A stretch of 64,000 nucleotides of DNA from an uncultured Eggerthella sp. (GCA_900546175.1 URBX01000002.1:124001-188000), one strand, 5' to 3'; shown: positions 26,679 to 35,184, counted from the stretch's first letter. Notes: generated from the sequence alone by a model not told the origin. A program made the numbers and translations.

Positions 26679-28031
26679 TTACGCATCCATCCGTTCGGAA
26701 TTGCTTGTGTCATAAAGCGGCTTTCCTTTCGTTTCTACGCCGAAAAGCGCAATTACCACTGCCACCAACGCAAACGCTGAAGCAAGCATAGCGAAAACAA
26801 CCGTAAAGCCTAAGCCTTCGCCAAACGATGCATATACCAAAGGCACAATGAAAGGAGCAATGAAAGCACCGATTCGACCGAAACATGCTGCCCAACCAGT
26901 ACCAGAACCACGAACATCGGTTGGATATACCTCAGGAGTGTAAGAGTATACACAGCCCCATGCACCTAATGCAAAGAAGTACAACAAACAACCCGTTGCT
27001 AAAACTTCCATTTCTGACCCTGCATGACCAAACAACCATGCAGCAAGAGCGGTGCCTGCAAAGTATGCAATAAGCACTTTCTTTCTACCAATTCGCTCAA
27101 TTAACCAAGCGGCACTAAAGTAGCCTGGAAGCTGAGCCAAGCACATGATTACCGTAAAACCAAAACTGCGTACTAACGAAAAGCCTTGAGCCACCAACAA
27201 ACTTGGAGTCCACAGTACGAAACCGTAATAGCCAAAGTTAATTCCAAACCAAATAGCCCACAACACTAACGTGGCACGCAGGTTCTTCTTCGACCACAAA
27301 AGAGTAAAAGATTTCCATGCAGAAGTTTTAATAGCGCTAAGGCGAGTTTTCTTCTCTTCAGGGACAACAATGCCCGCCTCTGCTTCCATTTTGGAAACGA
27401 TTTCGTCGGCCTGCTTATGCTTTCCTACCAAATCAAGGTATCGCGGAGATTCAGGAACCAAGATACGAAGCACAGCCGCGAACAGTGCAGGAATAGCGCC
27501 AACCAAGAAAGCAATTCGCCAGCCATACGTTGGGATGAGCAAGTAAGCAACTAACGCTGCAATAATCCAGCCCCATGCCCAAAAACTCTCCAGCAACACA
27601 ACGTTTCTGCCGCGATATTTGATTGGCGAAAACTCGCTTACCAAAGTTGAAGCCGCAGGCAATTCACCACCAAGACCAAGACCGGTAATAAAGCGACAAA
27701 CTACCAACATGGTAAAGTTGACAGAAACACCGCACATAAAACTTCCCAAGCTGTACATGAGCAAGGTTACTAAGATTACTTTGCGTCTACCCCACTTATC
27801 GGAAGCAATGCCCGAAAATGCCGCACCAATAATCATGCCGAAGGTGCCCGCACTTGCCAACATGCTCTGGTCAAGCGGAGATAAAACCCAATCACTTCCT
27901 ACTGCTGCCAAAACACCCGAGACCATACCTTGGTCCATTGCGTCAAAGAGCCAACCAATGCCAACTATCAGAAGAATTCTGCGCATAGTAGGCGTCATAG
28001 GAAGAAGTTCAAGTCGTTGTGAAATATTCAT
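26679..28031 (-). CDS. niaP: NiaP-type niacin transporter (MFS)
   Basis: A 450-residue major facilitator closely following Bacillus NiaP (YceI), which imports nicotinate/nicotinamide. Twelve membrane helices; hallmark segments are GWLFDAMDQGMVSG in TM1, DKWGRRKV in loop 2-3, FITGLGLGGELPAASTLVSE, ESFWAWGW and AQLPGYFSAAWLIERIGRKK. The adjacent niaR gene strongly supports the substrate call. AGGAAA precedes ATG 28031. A sequence resembling the NiaR site lies about 80 bp upstream. De novo NAD genes are not in the window. Confidence 0.9.
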   Translation of the reverse strand: MNISQRLELLPMTPTMRRILLIVGIGWLFDAMDQGMVSGVLAAVGSDWVLSPLDQSMLASAGTFGMIIGAAFSGIASDKWGRRKVILVTLLMYSLGSFMCGVSVNFTMLVVCRFITGLGLGGELPAASTLVSEFSPIKYRGRNVVLLESFWAWGWIIAALVAYLLIPTYGWRIAFLVGAIPALFAAVLRILVPESPRYLDLVGKHKQADEIVSKMEAEAGIVVPEEKKTRLSAIKTSAWKSFTLLWSKKNLRATLVLWAIWFGINFGYYGFVLWTPSLLVAQGFSLVRSFGFTVIMCLAQLPGYFSAAWLIERIGRKKVLIAYFAGTALAAWLFGHAGSEMEVLATGCLLYFFALGAWGCVYSYTPEVYPTDVRGSGTGWAACFGRIGAFIAPFIVPLVYASFGEGLGFTVVFAMLASAFALVAVVIALFGVETKGKPLYDTSNSERMDA

Positions 28032-28106
28032 TATTTCCTACTTTTCCTATCCAATTACTTGCATCCCTCATAATTCAGGGGTCGAGCAAACATATTACCG
28101 CATATT

Positions 28107-28129
28107 CAACTGACAAGACACCTGAATTG
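28107..28129 (-). promoter_or_regulatory. Candidate NiaR operator upstream of niaP
   Basis: On the minus strand this reads GGTGTCTTGTCAGTTG, close to the TGTCTTGACA-like core that I remember for NiaR/YrxA sites. It lies about 80 bp before niaP, in a promoter-distance position. The consensus is from memory, so the match is tentative. Confidence 0.35.
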
Positions 28130-28130
28130 A

Positions 28131-28182
28131 TAAATAAAGCTGCTCCCTTCATGATAATTTCCTCACCATAAAGAAAGCAGCT
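28131..28182 (-). terminator. Probable terminator between the TasA-like gene and niaP
   Basis: Minus-strand RNA can form a 12-bp stem with two G-U pairs (28171-28182 with 28138-28149), followed by TTATTTAT. It would end transcription coming from the secretion locus before niaP. Confidence 0.5.
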
Positions 28183-28307
28183 CTTATAAAACCCCCATAC
28201 GGCCGAACCTAACTGGCAAGATAAAGATCTGTTTTAGTTGCCAAACCCCCTACGGCATTCTTCCTTCGATCTTTTCTTTCCTTTTTGCAAGTTCAAACCA
28301 TCAGGTC

Positions 28308-28955
28308 CTAGCTAAATAGGGCGTTGTATGCCTCGTAAGCGGAACTAAATCCCTGAGACTGAACAGCCATTGCAGTAAAGGAAAGGTAGCCTACGTCTAA
28401 GCCTTCCTGAGCGCTGTCAGCGTCTTGGAACTCCTCAGCGGTAGTAACGAGGTTGTCTTTCAAAATACCAACCTGGTTTAATTCCACTCCCTCAGTTCCT
28501 AAAACAATATCCTTGTATACATACACGTTGTCTGCGCCTGAAACCAAAGACCAATTGCTGTCGTCAATTGCCCACTTTATGTTGCTTGTATTAAACAAGC
28601 CTGCTTTAGTTGCATCATAGACTCGGACAAAAATGTAAGCAGATACGCCATCCTGAACATCGGCCGTTACTTTAGGGTCTTTCGGAAGCGCCATATTGGT
28701 TACCAATGAATCGTAGGTGTTCTCCGTTACTTTTTCACTTTCATCTAAAACGTAGGTGCCCTCTTGAAGAGTTGCTTTACTTTCATTAAGAAAGAACTGC
28801 TCTTCGTTTACGATTCCGGGTGTTGCCACAAAGGTATTTCGTACCTGGGTTGTAGTAGCGGAAAACAACCCCAACGTTGTTGCTGCACAAAGAAGGCACA
28901 ACACCAAAAACAGCACTAGTAGCATAAGCGTTCGCTTTTTCTTCGCTTGTTCCAT
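28308..28955 (-). CDS. TasA/camelysin-like secreted protein with SipW-type signal
   Basis: A 215-residue exported protein. The N-terminus (residues 1-33) is a Lys-rich then very hydrophobic segment followed by GLFSATTTQVRNTF, the pattern of SipW-dependent signal peptides. The mature part has the beta-rich TasA/CalY-like layout with YIFVRVYDATKAGLF and IKWAIDDSNWSLV. Relatives form surface fibres or act as surface proteins; which applies here is unknown. It lies 305 bp downstream of the dedicated signal peptidase gene on the same strand. AAAGGAG precedes ATG 28955. Confidence 0.8.
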   Translation of the reverse strand: MEQAKKKRTLMLLVLFLVLCLLCAATTLGLFSATTTQVRNTFVATPGIVNEEQFFLNESKATLQEGTYVLDESEKVTENTYDSLVTNMALPKDPKVTADVQDGVSAYIFVRVYDATKAGLFNTSNIKWAIDDSNWSLVSGADNVYVYKDIVLGTEGVELNQVGILKDNLVTTAEEFQDADSAQEGLDVGYLSFTAMAVQSQGFSSAYEAYNALFS

Positions 28956-29061
28956 TTGTCTCCTTTCGTACGTTATGATTTCTATGAGACAGTCGACTTA
29001 TCTCCAATTAATGACACCCTCGCGGGAAGGGCAAAACACGCCCTTGCAGAAGCTAAAACTA

Positions 29062-29190
29062 CCGCCCTTACAGAGGCAAGGTTTATGAACCGCGCTCGTG
29101 CAACACGCTTTCCGCCCGTTTGAGGCAAGGTTTATGAACCACACTCGTACTAAATTACTTTCCGCCCGTTTGGGGCAAGTCTTATTACTA
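29062..29190. repeat. About 2.5 tandem 50-bp units between sipW and its likely substrate gene
   Basis: Units start with CCGCCC at 29062, 29112 and 29162. The first two share GAGGCAAGGTTTATGAACC; the third is truncated. They occupy much of the 305-bp gap 28956-29260, which also holds an AAGGGC/GCCCTT hairpin (29027-29045). Confidence 0.8.
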
Positions 29191-29260
29191 ACTTGCAGGA
29201 AGAACGAACGCCTAGCCCGCTAAGGAGTCAAAGAATTGCCCACCCACAGGGGGCTCATTG

Positions 29261-29785
29261 CTACTGCATTTCCCGTGAACTTCTAACCCCTTTACCTAGA
29301 AGGACTTGCGGTAGTAGCGCAGCTAAAAGCCAGGGAATAGCAATCGATGCCAGAGCAATAATCCCCACAGGTGTTTTCAAAAGAACCGAAACATAGCCCA
29401 GGAAAGGAATGTAAAGCATTACTTTTCCCTGAATCTTTTCGGCGGAAATAGCAGTTGGATCAATAAAGGAATTCGCATCACCTTTTGTGCGAAATGAAAG
29501 CGGAGAGTCTAGCACTTCTACAATTCGATGTGTTACTACCGTTTCTTGCGAAGGGCTGTAAGCCACAACGTCTCCCACTTGTAAACTTGAAGCGTCAACA
29601 GAACACACCAAGAGCAAGGATCCTGTAGGGATTTCTGGTTCCATAGAGCCAGACAACATACTTAGCGCCCGCACGCCCAAGGCGTTACTCAGAAGCAAAA
29701 AAGCTACCAGCACCGCAACAAAAATCCCTACCGCCAATATGCGCTTTAAGCTGATAAACCCTCCAGAGAATAATCTTTGTTCCAT
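29261..29785 (-). CDS. sipW: Signal peptidase I of the SipW (Ser/His, S26B) type
   Basis: A 174-residue membrane serine protease that processes SipW-class signal peptides. The nucleophile is Ser47 in LSGSMEP, and the second catalytic position is His86 in VVTHRIVE rather than the Lys of ordinary bacterial signal peptidases. Membrane helices lie at about 14-40 and 140-165. It is followed by the TasA-like gene on the same strand, making a two-gene secretion module. AGGGGAG precedes ATG 29785. A serine recombinase gene lies just upstream. Confidence 0.9.
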   Translation of the reverse strand: MEQRLFSGGFISLKRILAVGIFVAVLVAFLLLSNALGVRALSMLSGSMEPEIPTGSLLLVCSVDASSLQVGDVVAYSPSQETVVTHRIVEVLDSPLSFRTKGDANSFIDPTAISAEKIQGKVMLYIPFLGYVSVLLKTPVGIIALASIAIPWLLAALLPQVLLGKGVRSSREMQ

Positions 29786-29852
29786 ATGCTCCCCTTAAAC
29801 GAGGGTTTAGCCTATGGCGAAATGTATACTTAGACGTACCTAATAAATTTGG

Positions 29853-29867
29853 GATGAATTAAGACCT
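29853..29867 (+). repeat. Left copy of 15-bp direct repeat flanking the recombinase
   Basis: GATGAATTAAGACCT. The right copy at 30616-30630 differs by one base. The pair encloses the serine recombinase gene. Confidence 0.5.
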
Positions 29868-29993
29868 AAAACAACAATATCTGGTAGAGGGATTGTGCAA
29901 AAAGCGGAGTTTTACGAAGCCGCCAAAAGGTATACTTTTTGTCGTTTAAAAGCGCAAGGGAATTTTTTCTTTTTTATAGCCCAAGCTGCGGAT

Positions 29994-30593
29994 TTACCCT
30001 TCTTCACTTTCTGCAAGCCATCTGCGAATAGTAGCTTCGCTCACCCCTACCCTTCTAGCAGCTTCAACGCGCGTAAGGTAGCCTTCTTTGATTTGATTTT
30101 TCAAAACCTGCCATTCATCAGGCTTTTTCTTTTTTGGTCGTCCGAACTTGATTCCACGTGCTTGCGCTGCTTGTATTCCTTCTGCTTGACGCTGCTTGGT
30201 GTTTTCCCGTTCAACGTGCGCAATATATGAAAGAAGTTCCAGCACAATATCACACAAAAGAGTTCCCGTTACTCCATTGATTGTTTGACGCGTGTCAAGA
30301 AGGGGCATGTCTAAAACTACAATGTCAACGTGTTTTTCTTTTACGATACTTCGCCATTCATTAATTACTTCATCGTAGTTGCGCCCCAACCGATCAATGC
30401 TTTTTATCACTAAAACGTCGCCTGGTTTAAGGCGTTTGACTAACCGCAGATATTCGGGGCGTTCAAAATCTTTACCACTTGCTTGTTCGGTAACAATATT
30501 GTGTTCAGAAACGCCCCACTGGATTAATGCATGTAATTGTCTATCAAGATTTTGGTCGCGAGTAGATACACGGGCATAGCCATAGGTAGACAT
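29994..30593 (-). CDS. Serine recombinase (resolvase/invertase)
   Basis: A 199-residue small serine recombinase of the Tn3 resolvase/DNA invertase type. The catalytic Ser is residue 10 in YGYARVSTRDQ; the catalytic domain continues with KSIDRLGRNYDEV and a long E helix containing ERENTKQRQAEG. The C-terminal helix-turn-helix is TRVEAARRVGVSEATIRRWL. AAAGAGG precedes ATG 30593. No transposase or partner gene accompanies it. It is bracketed by a near-perfect 15-bp direct repeat, and no invertible segment was recognised nearby. Confidence 0.92.
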   Translation of the reverse strand: MSTYGYARVSTRDQNLDRQLHALIQWGVSEHNIVTEQASGKDFERPEYLRLVKRLKPGDVLVIKSIDRLGRNYDEVINEWRSIVKEKHVDIVVLDMPLLDTRQTINGVTGTLLCDIVLELLSYIAHVERENTKQRQAEGIQAAQARGIKFGRPKKKKPDEWQVLKNQIKEGYLTRVEAARRVGVSEATIRRWLAESEEG

Positions 30594-30615
30594 AGATACC
30601 TCTTTTCTTGAAAGA

Positions 30616-30630
30616 GATAAATTAAGACCT
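30616..30630 (+). repeat. Right copy of 15-bp direct repeat flanking the recombinase
   Basis: GATAAATTAAGACCT; 14 of 15 bases equal to 29853-29867, 763 bp apart, same orientation. Confidence 0.5.
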
Positions 30631-30676
30631 CTTTACCTATAGACTATTCATCTCAAATGTGTCTGAACTTTTTTAT

Positions 30677-30709
30677 AAAAAAAGAGGTATTGACTTGCGT
30701 CAATACCTC
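30677..30709 (-). terminator. Terminator of the universal stress protein gene
   Basis: The 11-bp stem of the dispersed element is followed on the minus strand by seven T (30677-30683). Confidence 0.85.
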
Positions 30710-30737
30710 AAAACGGACACGCTTTTTGTCCTATAAG
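30684..30737. repeat. Dispersed hairpin element, copy 1
   Basis: A 54-bp sequence with a perfect 11-bp stem (30684-30694 with 30699-30709, TTGC loop) followed by CAAAACNNACACGCTTTT. It recurs at 43458-43510. Both copies lie just downstream of minus-strand genes. Confidence 0.75.
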
Positions 30738-30764
30738 TTTCAAAAAAAGACTAACTTTACTACC

Positions 30765-31241
30765 TTACTTTACTACCAAAACAGGAATGCTTGACTCGCG
30801 AAGAACAGCGTAGGAAACAGAACCGAGCACACCACGAATTGCGCCCAAACCACGACTGCCCATAACAATCAAATCAGCATTAATCTTCTTAGCAAAAGCA
30901 AGCAAATCTGCTGCAGGGGTATAACCAGGAATTACTTCAATAGTTACCTGGCTGTCAATTCCTACCAAGTAGCCTTCAATGCCCTGCTGAACCTTCTTAG
31001 TTTCGTCAGCAATAGTCTTGTTGAACAAATCAAGAATATCCTCTTTAGAAAGAAGATACTGACGAGTATCAGTAGAGTTTGCATTGAAGTTTGCAGGAAG
31101 CTGTGCATTTGGATGAGTGGTTACATAGACAACATGAAGCTGTGTGTCTGGATAAAACTCTGCAAGTTCGCCTGCTTTTTTAACTGCCTGTAAAGACTGT
31201 TCGGAACCGTCGTAAGCAACTACGATATTCTCAAATACCAT
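30765..31241 (-). CDS. Universal stress protein (UspA family)
   Basis: A 158-residue cytoplasmic UspA-fold protein. It has the ATP-binding pattern GSRGLGAIRGVLGSVSYAVL near the C-terminus and the N-terminal IVVAYDGSEQS. Start at ATG 31241 is set by GGGGAGGAG directly upstream; the frame continues 28 codons further but without supporting features. Monocistronic, ended by the dispersed hairpin element. The TetR gene upstream reads in the same direction with a 150-bp gap. Confidence 0.9.
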   Translation of the reverse strand: MVFENIVVAYDGSEQSLQAVKKAGELAEFYPDTQLHVVYVTTHPNAQLPANFNANSTDTRQYLLSKEDILDLFNKTIADETKKVQQGIEGYLVGIDSQVTIEVIPGYTPAADLLAFAKKINADLIVMGSRGLGAIRGVLGSVSYAVLRESSIPVLVVK

Positions 31242-31392
31242 GTTTACTCCTCCCCTTAATATGTTCCCCTTGAGCATAAAGAAGCAAAACAAACAATTAA
31301 CGTCTGTTTTATTTGCTACTATCACAATACCATATACCCACGAGATAAACCCTCGTGCTTTATGAGAGAAGAGTGCTTTGTTTTATAGGTAT

Positions 31393-32061
31393 TTACAACT
31401 GATTAAAAGGAACCGTTGGCACAAGAGGCTCTAAATCAATTACAACTGAATCATCAGCACGCAAAGACATCAGATATTCCTGCAAAGCACAGTCGCATTC
31501 ATAGCACACATCAAATTCGCCCTTGAACACACACCAATAAAAGAACGAACCCGTAACAATAGTTGCTATGCGTAACTTTTGAGTTTTGATATCAATATCC
31601 TGTTTAAGAATGCCCCGATTAATGCCTTCTTCAAGATATAAACCAATCTGGTCAATAATGACTGAAGTGTCTGGGTGACGATGAATAAAATCAAAAGCAG
31701 GATTAGTGTTGTTGCCGTAGTAGGAAGAAACGAATTCCAAACCTGTTTTTACTAAGCATTTGCAGAAAAAGCGATATGCCAATACGCATTTCTCAAGTGC
31801 ATTTTTGTTTGCCGACTCTGCTTCTGCGTGCTCTTTATAATGCGTAAATTCCTTGCGTAAATAATAGGAAACTAAATCATCCTTGTTGTCGAACAAATTG
31901 TAAAAGCTCCCTGTTGAAAGACCAGCTTCCCCGCAGATATTACGAACGGTTAATTGTTTAAATCCTTGTCTGCTAACAACTCGTTTTGCTGCTTCAAGAA
32001 TTTTCTCTCGGGTAACCTGCTCATGAGTTTCATGAGTAGACACATACTGTGAACGCGCCAT
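31393..32061 (-). CDS. TetR-family transcriptional regulator
   Basis: A 222-residue one-component repressor. The N-terminal TetR helix-turn-helix runs REKILEAAKRVVSRQGFKQL then CGEAGLSTGSFYNLFDNKDDL. The C-terminal ligand domain is divergent; it contains several Cys (CVFKGEFDVCYECDC). AAAGGAG precedes ATG 32061. It is divergent from the thioesterase gene, and a 25-bp inverted repeat in the shared 286-bp gap is a candidate operator. Confidence 0.9.
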   Translation of the reverse strand: MARSQYVSTHETHEQVTREKILEAAKRVVSRQGFKQLTVRNICGEAGLSTGSFYNLFDNKDDLVSYYLRKEFTHYKEHAEAESANKNALEKCVLAYRFFCKCLVKTGLEFVSSYYGNNTNPAFDFIHRHPDTSVIIDQIGLYLEEGINRGILKQDIDIKTQKLRIATIVTGSFFYWCVFKGEFDVCYECDCALQEYLMSLRADDSVVIDLEPLVPTVPFNQL

Positions 32062-32279
32062 TTTAGCTCCTTTTTGCCTGCGTCCCCGAATAGGCTGTTT
32101 TAGTTTGATTCAATTCCAGTTCGTGAATTTTACCATTCACATCCCTCATGCTAGCCCTCATGTGCTGAACACGTTCATTATTTTAGGTTAGTGGTCATTT
32201 TTCTGCTCCCGATCCTAGTATTCCCCCTAAACTATGGAGTTTAATCGCTTATTTTTCAAATGATTATCACAACTAAGCG

Positions 32280-32304
32280 AGAATGTTATGTTGTAATACA
32301 TTCT
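32280..32304. promoter_or_regulatory. Candidate operator in the tetR/thioesterase gap
   Basis: AGAATGT (32280-32286) and ACATTCT (32298-32304) are perfect inverted arms with 11-bp spacing, ending 43 bp before the thioesterase start. A TetR dimer could bind there, by inference. Confidence 0.4.
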
Positions 32305-32347
32305 TCTCTTACCCGTACTCATCAAGACACACACAACAAGGAGCACC

Positions 32348-32737
32348 ATGTTAGAAGTTGGAATCAGAAATACAAAAACCATTACCTGCGAAAAAGAACA
32401 AACTGCCCTTGCAATGGGTAGCGGCACATTAGAAGTTTTTGCCACTCCTGCAATGATTGCCCTTATGGAAGCCTGCGCAGCGCAAAGCGTAGAAGAGTTG
32501 CTTGAGGAAGGTCAAACTACCGTAGGAACATCACTTGATATTGATCATCTCTCTGCAAGCCCTCTTGGTGCAACCATTAGATGCGAGAGCGTTCTTGAAG
32601 AAATTGATAATCGCAAGCTCACCTTCTCGGTATCTGCCTTTGATAACGGTGGGCTTATTGGTAAAGGAATTCATAGTCGTTTTATTGTTGAATCAGAGCG
32701 TTTTTTCAACAAAGCACAGAAAAAGATTGAGAAGTAG
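32348..32737 (+). CDS. Hotdog-fold thioesterase (fluoroacetyl-CoA thioesterase-like)
   Basis: A 129-residue hotdog protein related to FlK-like thioesterases. Family signatures are VFATPAMIALMEACA, with the Thr and Glu of the proposed active site, and VGTSLDIDHLSASPLG with the His. Substrate in this organism is unknown; fluoroacetyl-CoA specificity should not be assumed. AAGGAG precedes ATG 32348. A zinc-ribbon membrane protein follows after 3 bp, so the two are probably co-transcribed. Confidence 0.85.
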   Translation: MLEVGIRNTKTITCEKEQTALAMGSGTLEVFATPAMIALMEACAAQSVEELLEEGQTTVGTSLDIDHLSASPLGATIRCESVLEEIDNRKLTFSVSAFDNGGLIGKGIHSRFIVESERFFNKAQKKIEK

Positions 32738-32740
32738 CCT

Positions 32741-33169
32741 ATGAGCATTTTCGAAAAGATTGCACGGACATTTGCCGAATTCATGCAAGGACGCAGAGGA
32801 TTTGACGAGCTGGGCATCATTGTCTTTGTTTGCGGTATAGCACTCTCATTCCTCTCGGCCATTTTTCAAGCCACTTGGCTATACTGGGTTAGCGTAATTG
32901 CTTACCTCTACACACTCTGGCGCTTTCTTTCGAAAGACATCAACAAACGTGCTTTAGAAAATGAAGCGTTCCGCAGAAAAAATGTCGCTGCGAAACGCAA
33001 GAAAGATCTACTAATTAAATCCTGGAAGAACAGAGAAACTACGGGCTATACTACCTGTTCAGTATGTAAAACAAACCTTTCCTATCCAAAGGGAAGAGGA
33101 AAACTGCGACTTACGTGCCCAAAATGCAAACACAAATTTGAAATCGATTCAGGCAAACCAAGGAAGTAG
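32741..33169 (+). CDS. Small membrane protein with C-terminal zinc ribbon
   Basis: A 142-residue protein: an amphipathic N-terminus, two membrane helices (about 24-42 and 44-62), a basic linker rich in Lys/Arg, and a zinc ribbon with Cys106, Cys109, Cys126 and Cys129. Function unknown. It begins 3 bp after the thioesterase stop, with a ribosome site inside the previous gene's end, which implies translational coupling. It is convergent with thiE (9 bp between stops). Confidence 0.75.
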   Translation: MSIFEKIARTFAEFMQGRRGFDELGIIVFVCGIALSFLSAIFQATWLYWVSVIAYLYTLWRFLSKDINKRALENEAFRRKNVAAKRKKDLLIKSWKNRETTGYTTCSVCKTNLSYPKGRGKLRLTCPKCKHKFEIDSGKPRK

Positions 33170-33178
33170 GCCGCTCCT

Positions 33179-33865
33179 TTATTCGGTCCACAAATCCACA
33201 AGCTCTTTTGCTGCTTGATACGGATCATCGGCACCGCAAACAGCCGATACAACAAAGAAGCCAGCAACTCCCGTTTTCTTTAAGGCAGGCAAATCTGCCG
33301 CCTTAACTCCACCGCCAACTACGATAGGCACTGGGCTTACTCTCTCAAGGTCTGCTATTTCGTCAAGAGTCTTCACAATCAAGTTTCCATCAGGAGCAAG
33401 ACCGCAATCTTTTTTTGTCTCCGTAGGATGAAGAGGACCTACTCCAAAGTAGTCAAGGTTGGTAGTGTCCTTTGTTTTGATGTATTCAAACATCTCTGCC
33501 GCAGGAGCCGACAACCCCACAACCGAATCTTCGCCTAAATACTTTCTGCACACTTCCACAGGAATATCGCTCTGACCTAAGTGAATGCCATCAACTTTAA
33601 TTCCCTGTTCCCTGGCAGCCAAGACTACATCAAGCCTGTCATCTACCAATAGGGCAACAGAATTCTGCTTTCCTGCTTTCTTAATTACCTCAGCACAACG
33701 CTGGCAACAGGAAATAAGCTCTTTAGCAGAAGCTTCCTTTGAGCGAATTTGAAAGCAGGTAAACCCTGCGTCTAAGGCATCTTTAACAATTGCCTCTACT
33801 GGTCTGCCTACCGTATTTTCAGGTCCTAATACTAAGTATGCAGAAATATCTAATGCGTTTCGCAT
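33179..33865 (-). CDS. thiE: Thiamine-phosphate synthase
   Basis: Joins HMP-diphosphate and thiazole phosphate into thiamine phosphate. A 228-residue TIM barrel with QIRSKEASAKEL, LVDDRLDVVLAA, DGIHLGQSDIP, the YFGVGPLHPTETKKD loop, and the final phosphate-binding VVGGGVKAADLP. It is the last gene of the thiM - thiamine-binding protein - thiE operon, consistent with salvage rather than full synthesis. AAGGAAA precedes ATG 33865. Confidence 0.95.
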   Translation of the reverse strand: MRNALDISAYLVLGPENTVGRPVEAIVKDALDAGFTCFQIRSKEASAKELISCCQRCAEVIKKAGKQNSVALLVDDRLDVVLAAREQGIKVDGIHLGQSDIPVEVCRKYLGEDSVVGLSAPAAEMFEYIKTKDTTNLDYFGVGPLHPTETKKDCGLAPDGNLIVKTLDEIADLERVSPVPIVVGGGVKAADLPALKKTGVAGFFVVSAVCGADDPYQAAKELVDLWTE

Positions 33866-33973
33866 GGGTTTTCCTTTCCTTCTATATCCCTATTCCCTCG
33901 TTTTCCACTATTTTTTTGATGTGACATCCACCACATCTCTGGTCGTGGCAACCCACTATAAAGAGGCGGACGA

Positions 33974-34270
33974 TTAATTCAAAATATCATTTACTTTCTG
34001 AACCTTCGTGGTCATCATATTTTCATATCCAGGTCGGATATCCGCTTTCAGGACAACCTCAGTTCGAATTCCCTTGTTTGCCAAAACAAACGTTGCATCC
34101 TTAACAACCTGCATCACTTCGTCCCAAGGACCTTCAATTTCCGTAAACATAGAAGTTGTTTTATATGGCAAACCTGACTGGCGAATTACCTGGATTACCT
34201 CGGATACTTCTTCGGCAAGCTCATCGCCAATTCCAACTGGAGCAATAGCTAATGCAATGAGAGTATTCAT
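33974..34270 (-). CDS. MTH1187/YkoF-type thiamine-binding protein
   Basis: A 98-residue ferredoxin-like protein of the DUF77/MTH1187 family. The family pattern is clear: IALAIAPVGIGD, then TSMFTEIEGPWDEVMQVVKDA. Relatives bind thiamine or its HMP part; position between thiM and thiE supports a thiamine role. Whether it delivers or buffers substrate is unknown. GAGG precedes ATG 34270. Confidence 0.9.
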   Translation of the reverse strand: MNTLIALAIAPVGIGDELAEEVSEVIQVIRQSGLPYKTTSMFTEIEGPWDEVMQVVKDATFVLANKGIRTEVVLKADIRPGYENMMTTKVQKVNDILN

Positions 34271-34332
34271 TTTGTACCTCTGATTCGTATTTCCCGTACA
34301 GCTAGGCTTCTACTCGTAAAAGATAATCCTGC

Positions 34333-35184
34333 TTAGCAAGCTTGTTCAATCGAAGCAATGCTTTTCTTGAGTGCGCCTGGTTTAATGTTATAAAGCGCAT
34401 CAATGAAGGCAACCTTGAAGCTTGCTGGACCGTTGCACTCTTTTTCGGCAAGCGTGCCTGCCAAGTTGAAGTGAGCAGTTGCTGCAAGAGCAGCCATAAA
34501 TGGAGAAGTCTGGGTTGCATATACCGCGCAAACGCCGCCCAAAGAACAGCCAAAGCCCGTTACTGAAGCCATGAGTGCACTACCACCCTTGAGGTAAACA
34601 ATAGTTGTTCCGTCGGTAACAATGTCTTCTTTACCAGAAACCGCAACAGCACCATTAATGAAACGAGCAAGCGCAATAGCAGCAGGAAGAGCTGCCTGCG
34701 TTGGATCAGTTGCATCAACGCCGCGAACAGTTGACTCGGCATCTTCGCCTGATACTAAATCCCACAATTTTGCAAGAGCAATAACCTCGGAAGCATTACC
34801 ACGAACAATAGCAGGAGGGAACTTCTTAAGCTTAGTAAGAATCTCTGTACGGATGGAGCCAATACCAATTGCAACAGGGTCCAAAACCCATGGCTTTCCA
34901 AGCTTGGTCATTTCTTCAGCAGTTGCCAAAATGCTCTGACGGTGAAGAGGAATCAAGGTTCCCATATTGATGTACACAGAATTGCCTGCATTTGCCAGGA
35001 ACTGGCCTTCATCTTCCAAGTAGACCATTGCTGCAGAACCACCAACAGCAAGCTGTGCATTAGCAACAAAATCTACTGTTACGTTGTTAGTGATTGATCC
35101 TGCCATTGGATTGTTTTCTCTAACTGCTTTTGATGCAGCCTTCATTCCAGAAGCAATCTCTTCCCTAGTCAAAACTGTTCCCAT
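34333..35184 (-). CDS. thiM: Hydroxyethylthiazole kinase
   Basis: Phosphorylates 4-methyl-5-(2-hydroxyethyl)thiazole for thiamine salvage. The 283-residue ribokinase-like fold includes NPMAGSITNNVTVDFVANAQ near the start, VLDPVAIG, RGNASEV and GFGCSLGGVCAVY at the catalytic anion hole. The usual catalytic Cys is present (GCSLGG). First gene of the thiamine-salvage operon. AGGGTGAG precedes ATG 35184. The leader upstream carries a terminator-like hairpin and a partial resemblance to a TPP element. Confidence 0.95.
   Translation of the reverse strand: MGTVLTREEIASGMKAASKAVRENNPMAGSITNNVTVDFVANAQLAVGGSAAMVYLEDEGQFLANAGNSVYINMGTLIPLHRQSILATAEEMTKLGKPWVLDPVAIGIGSIRTEILTKLKKFPPAIVRGNASEVIALAKLWDLVSGEDAESTVRGVDATDPTQAALPAAIALARFINGAVAVSGKEDIVTDGTTIVYLKGGSALMASVTGFGCSLGGVCAVYATQTSPFMAALAATAHFNLAGTLAEKECNGPASFKVAFIDALYNIKPGALKKSIASIEQAC

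Noticed and set aside
29062..29190. CRISPR array between sipW and the TasA-like gene
   Set aside because: Whole 50-bp units are related, not just a repeat part; only 2.5 units and no cas genes.
32741..33169. Toxin-antitoxin pair formed by the thioesterase and the small membrane zinc-ribbon protein
   Set aside because: The first gene has clear hotdog thioesterase motifs and the second has no toxin-like features beyond two helices.
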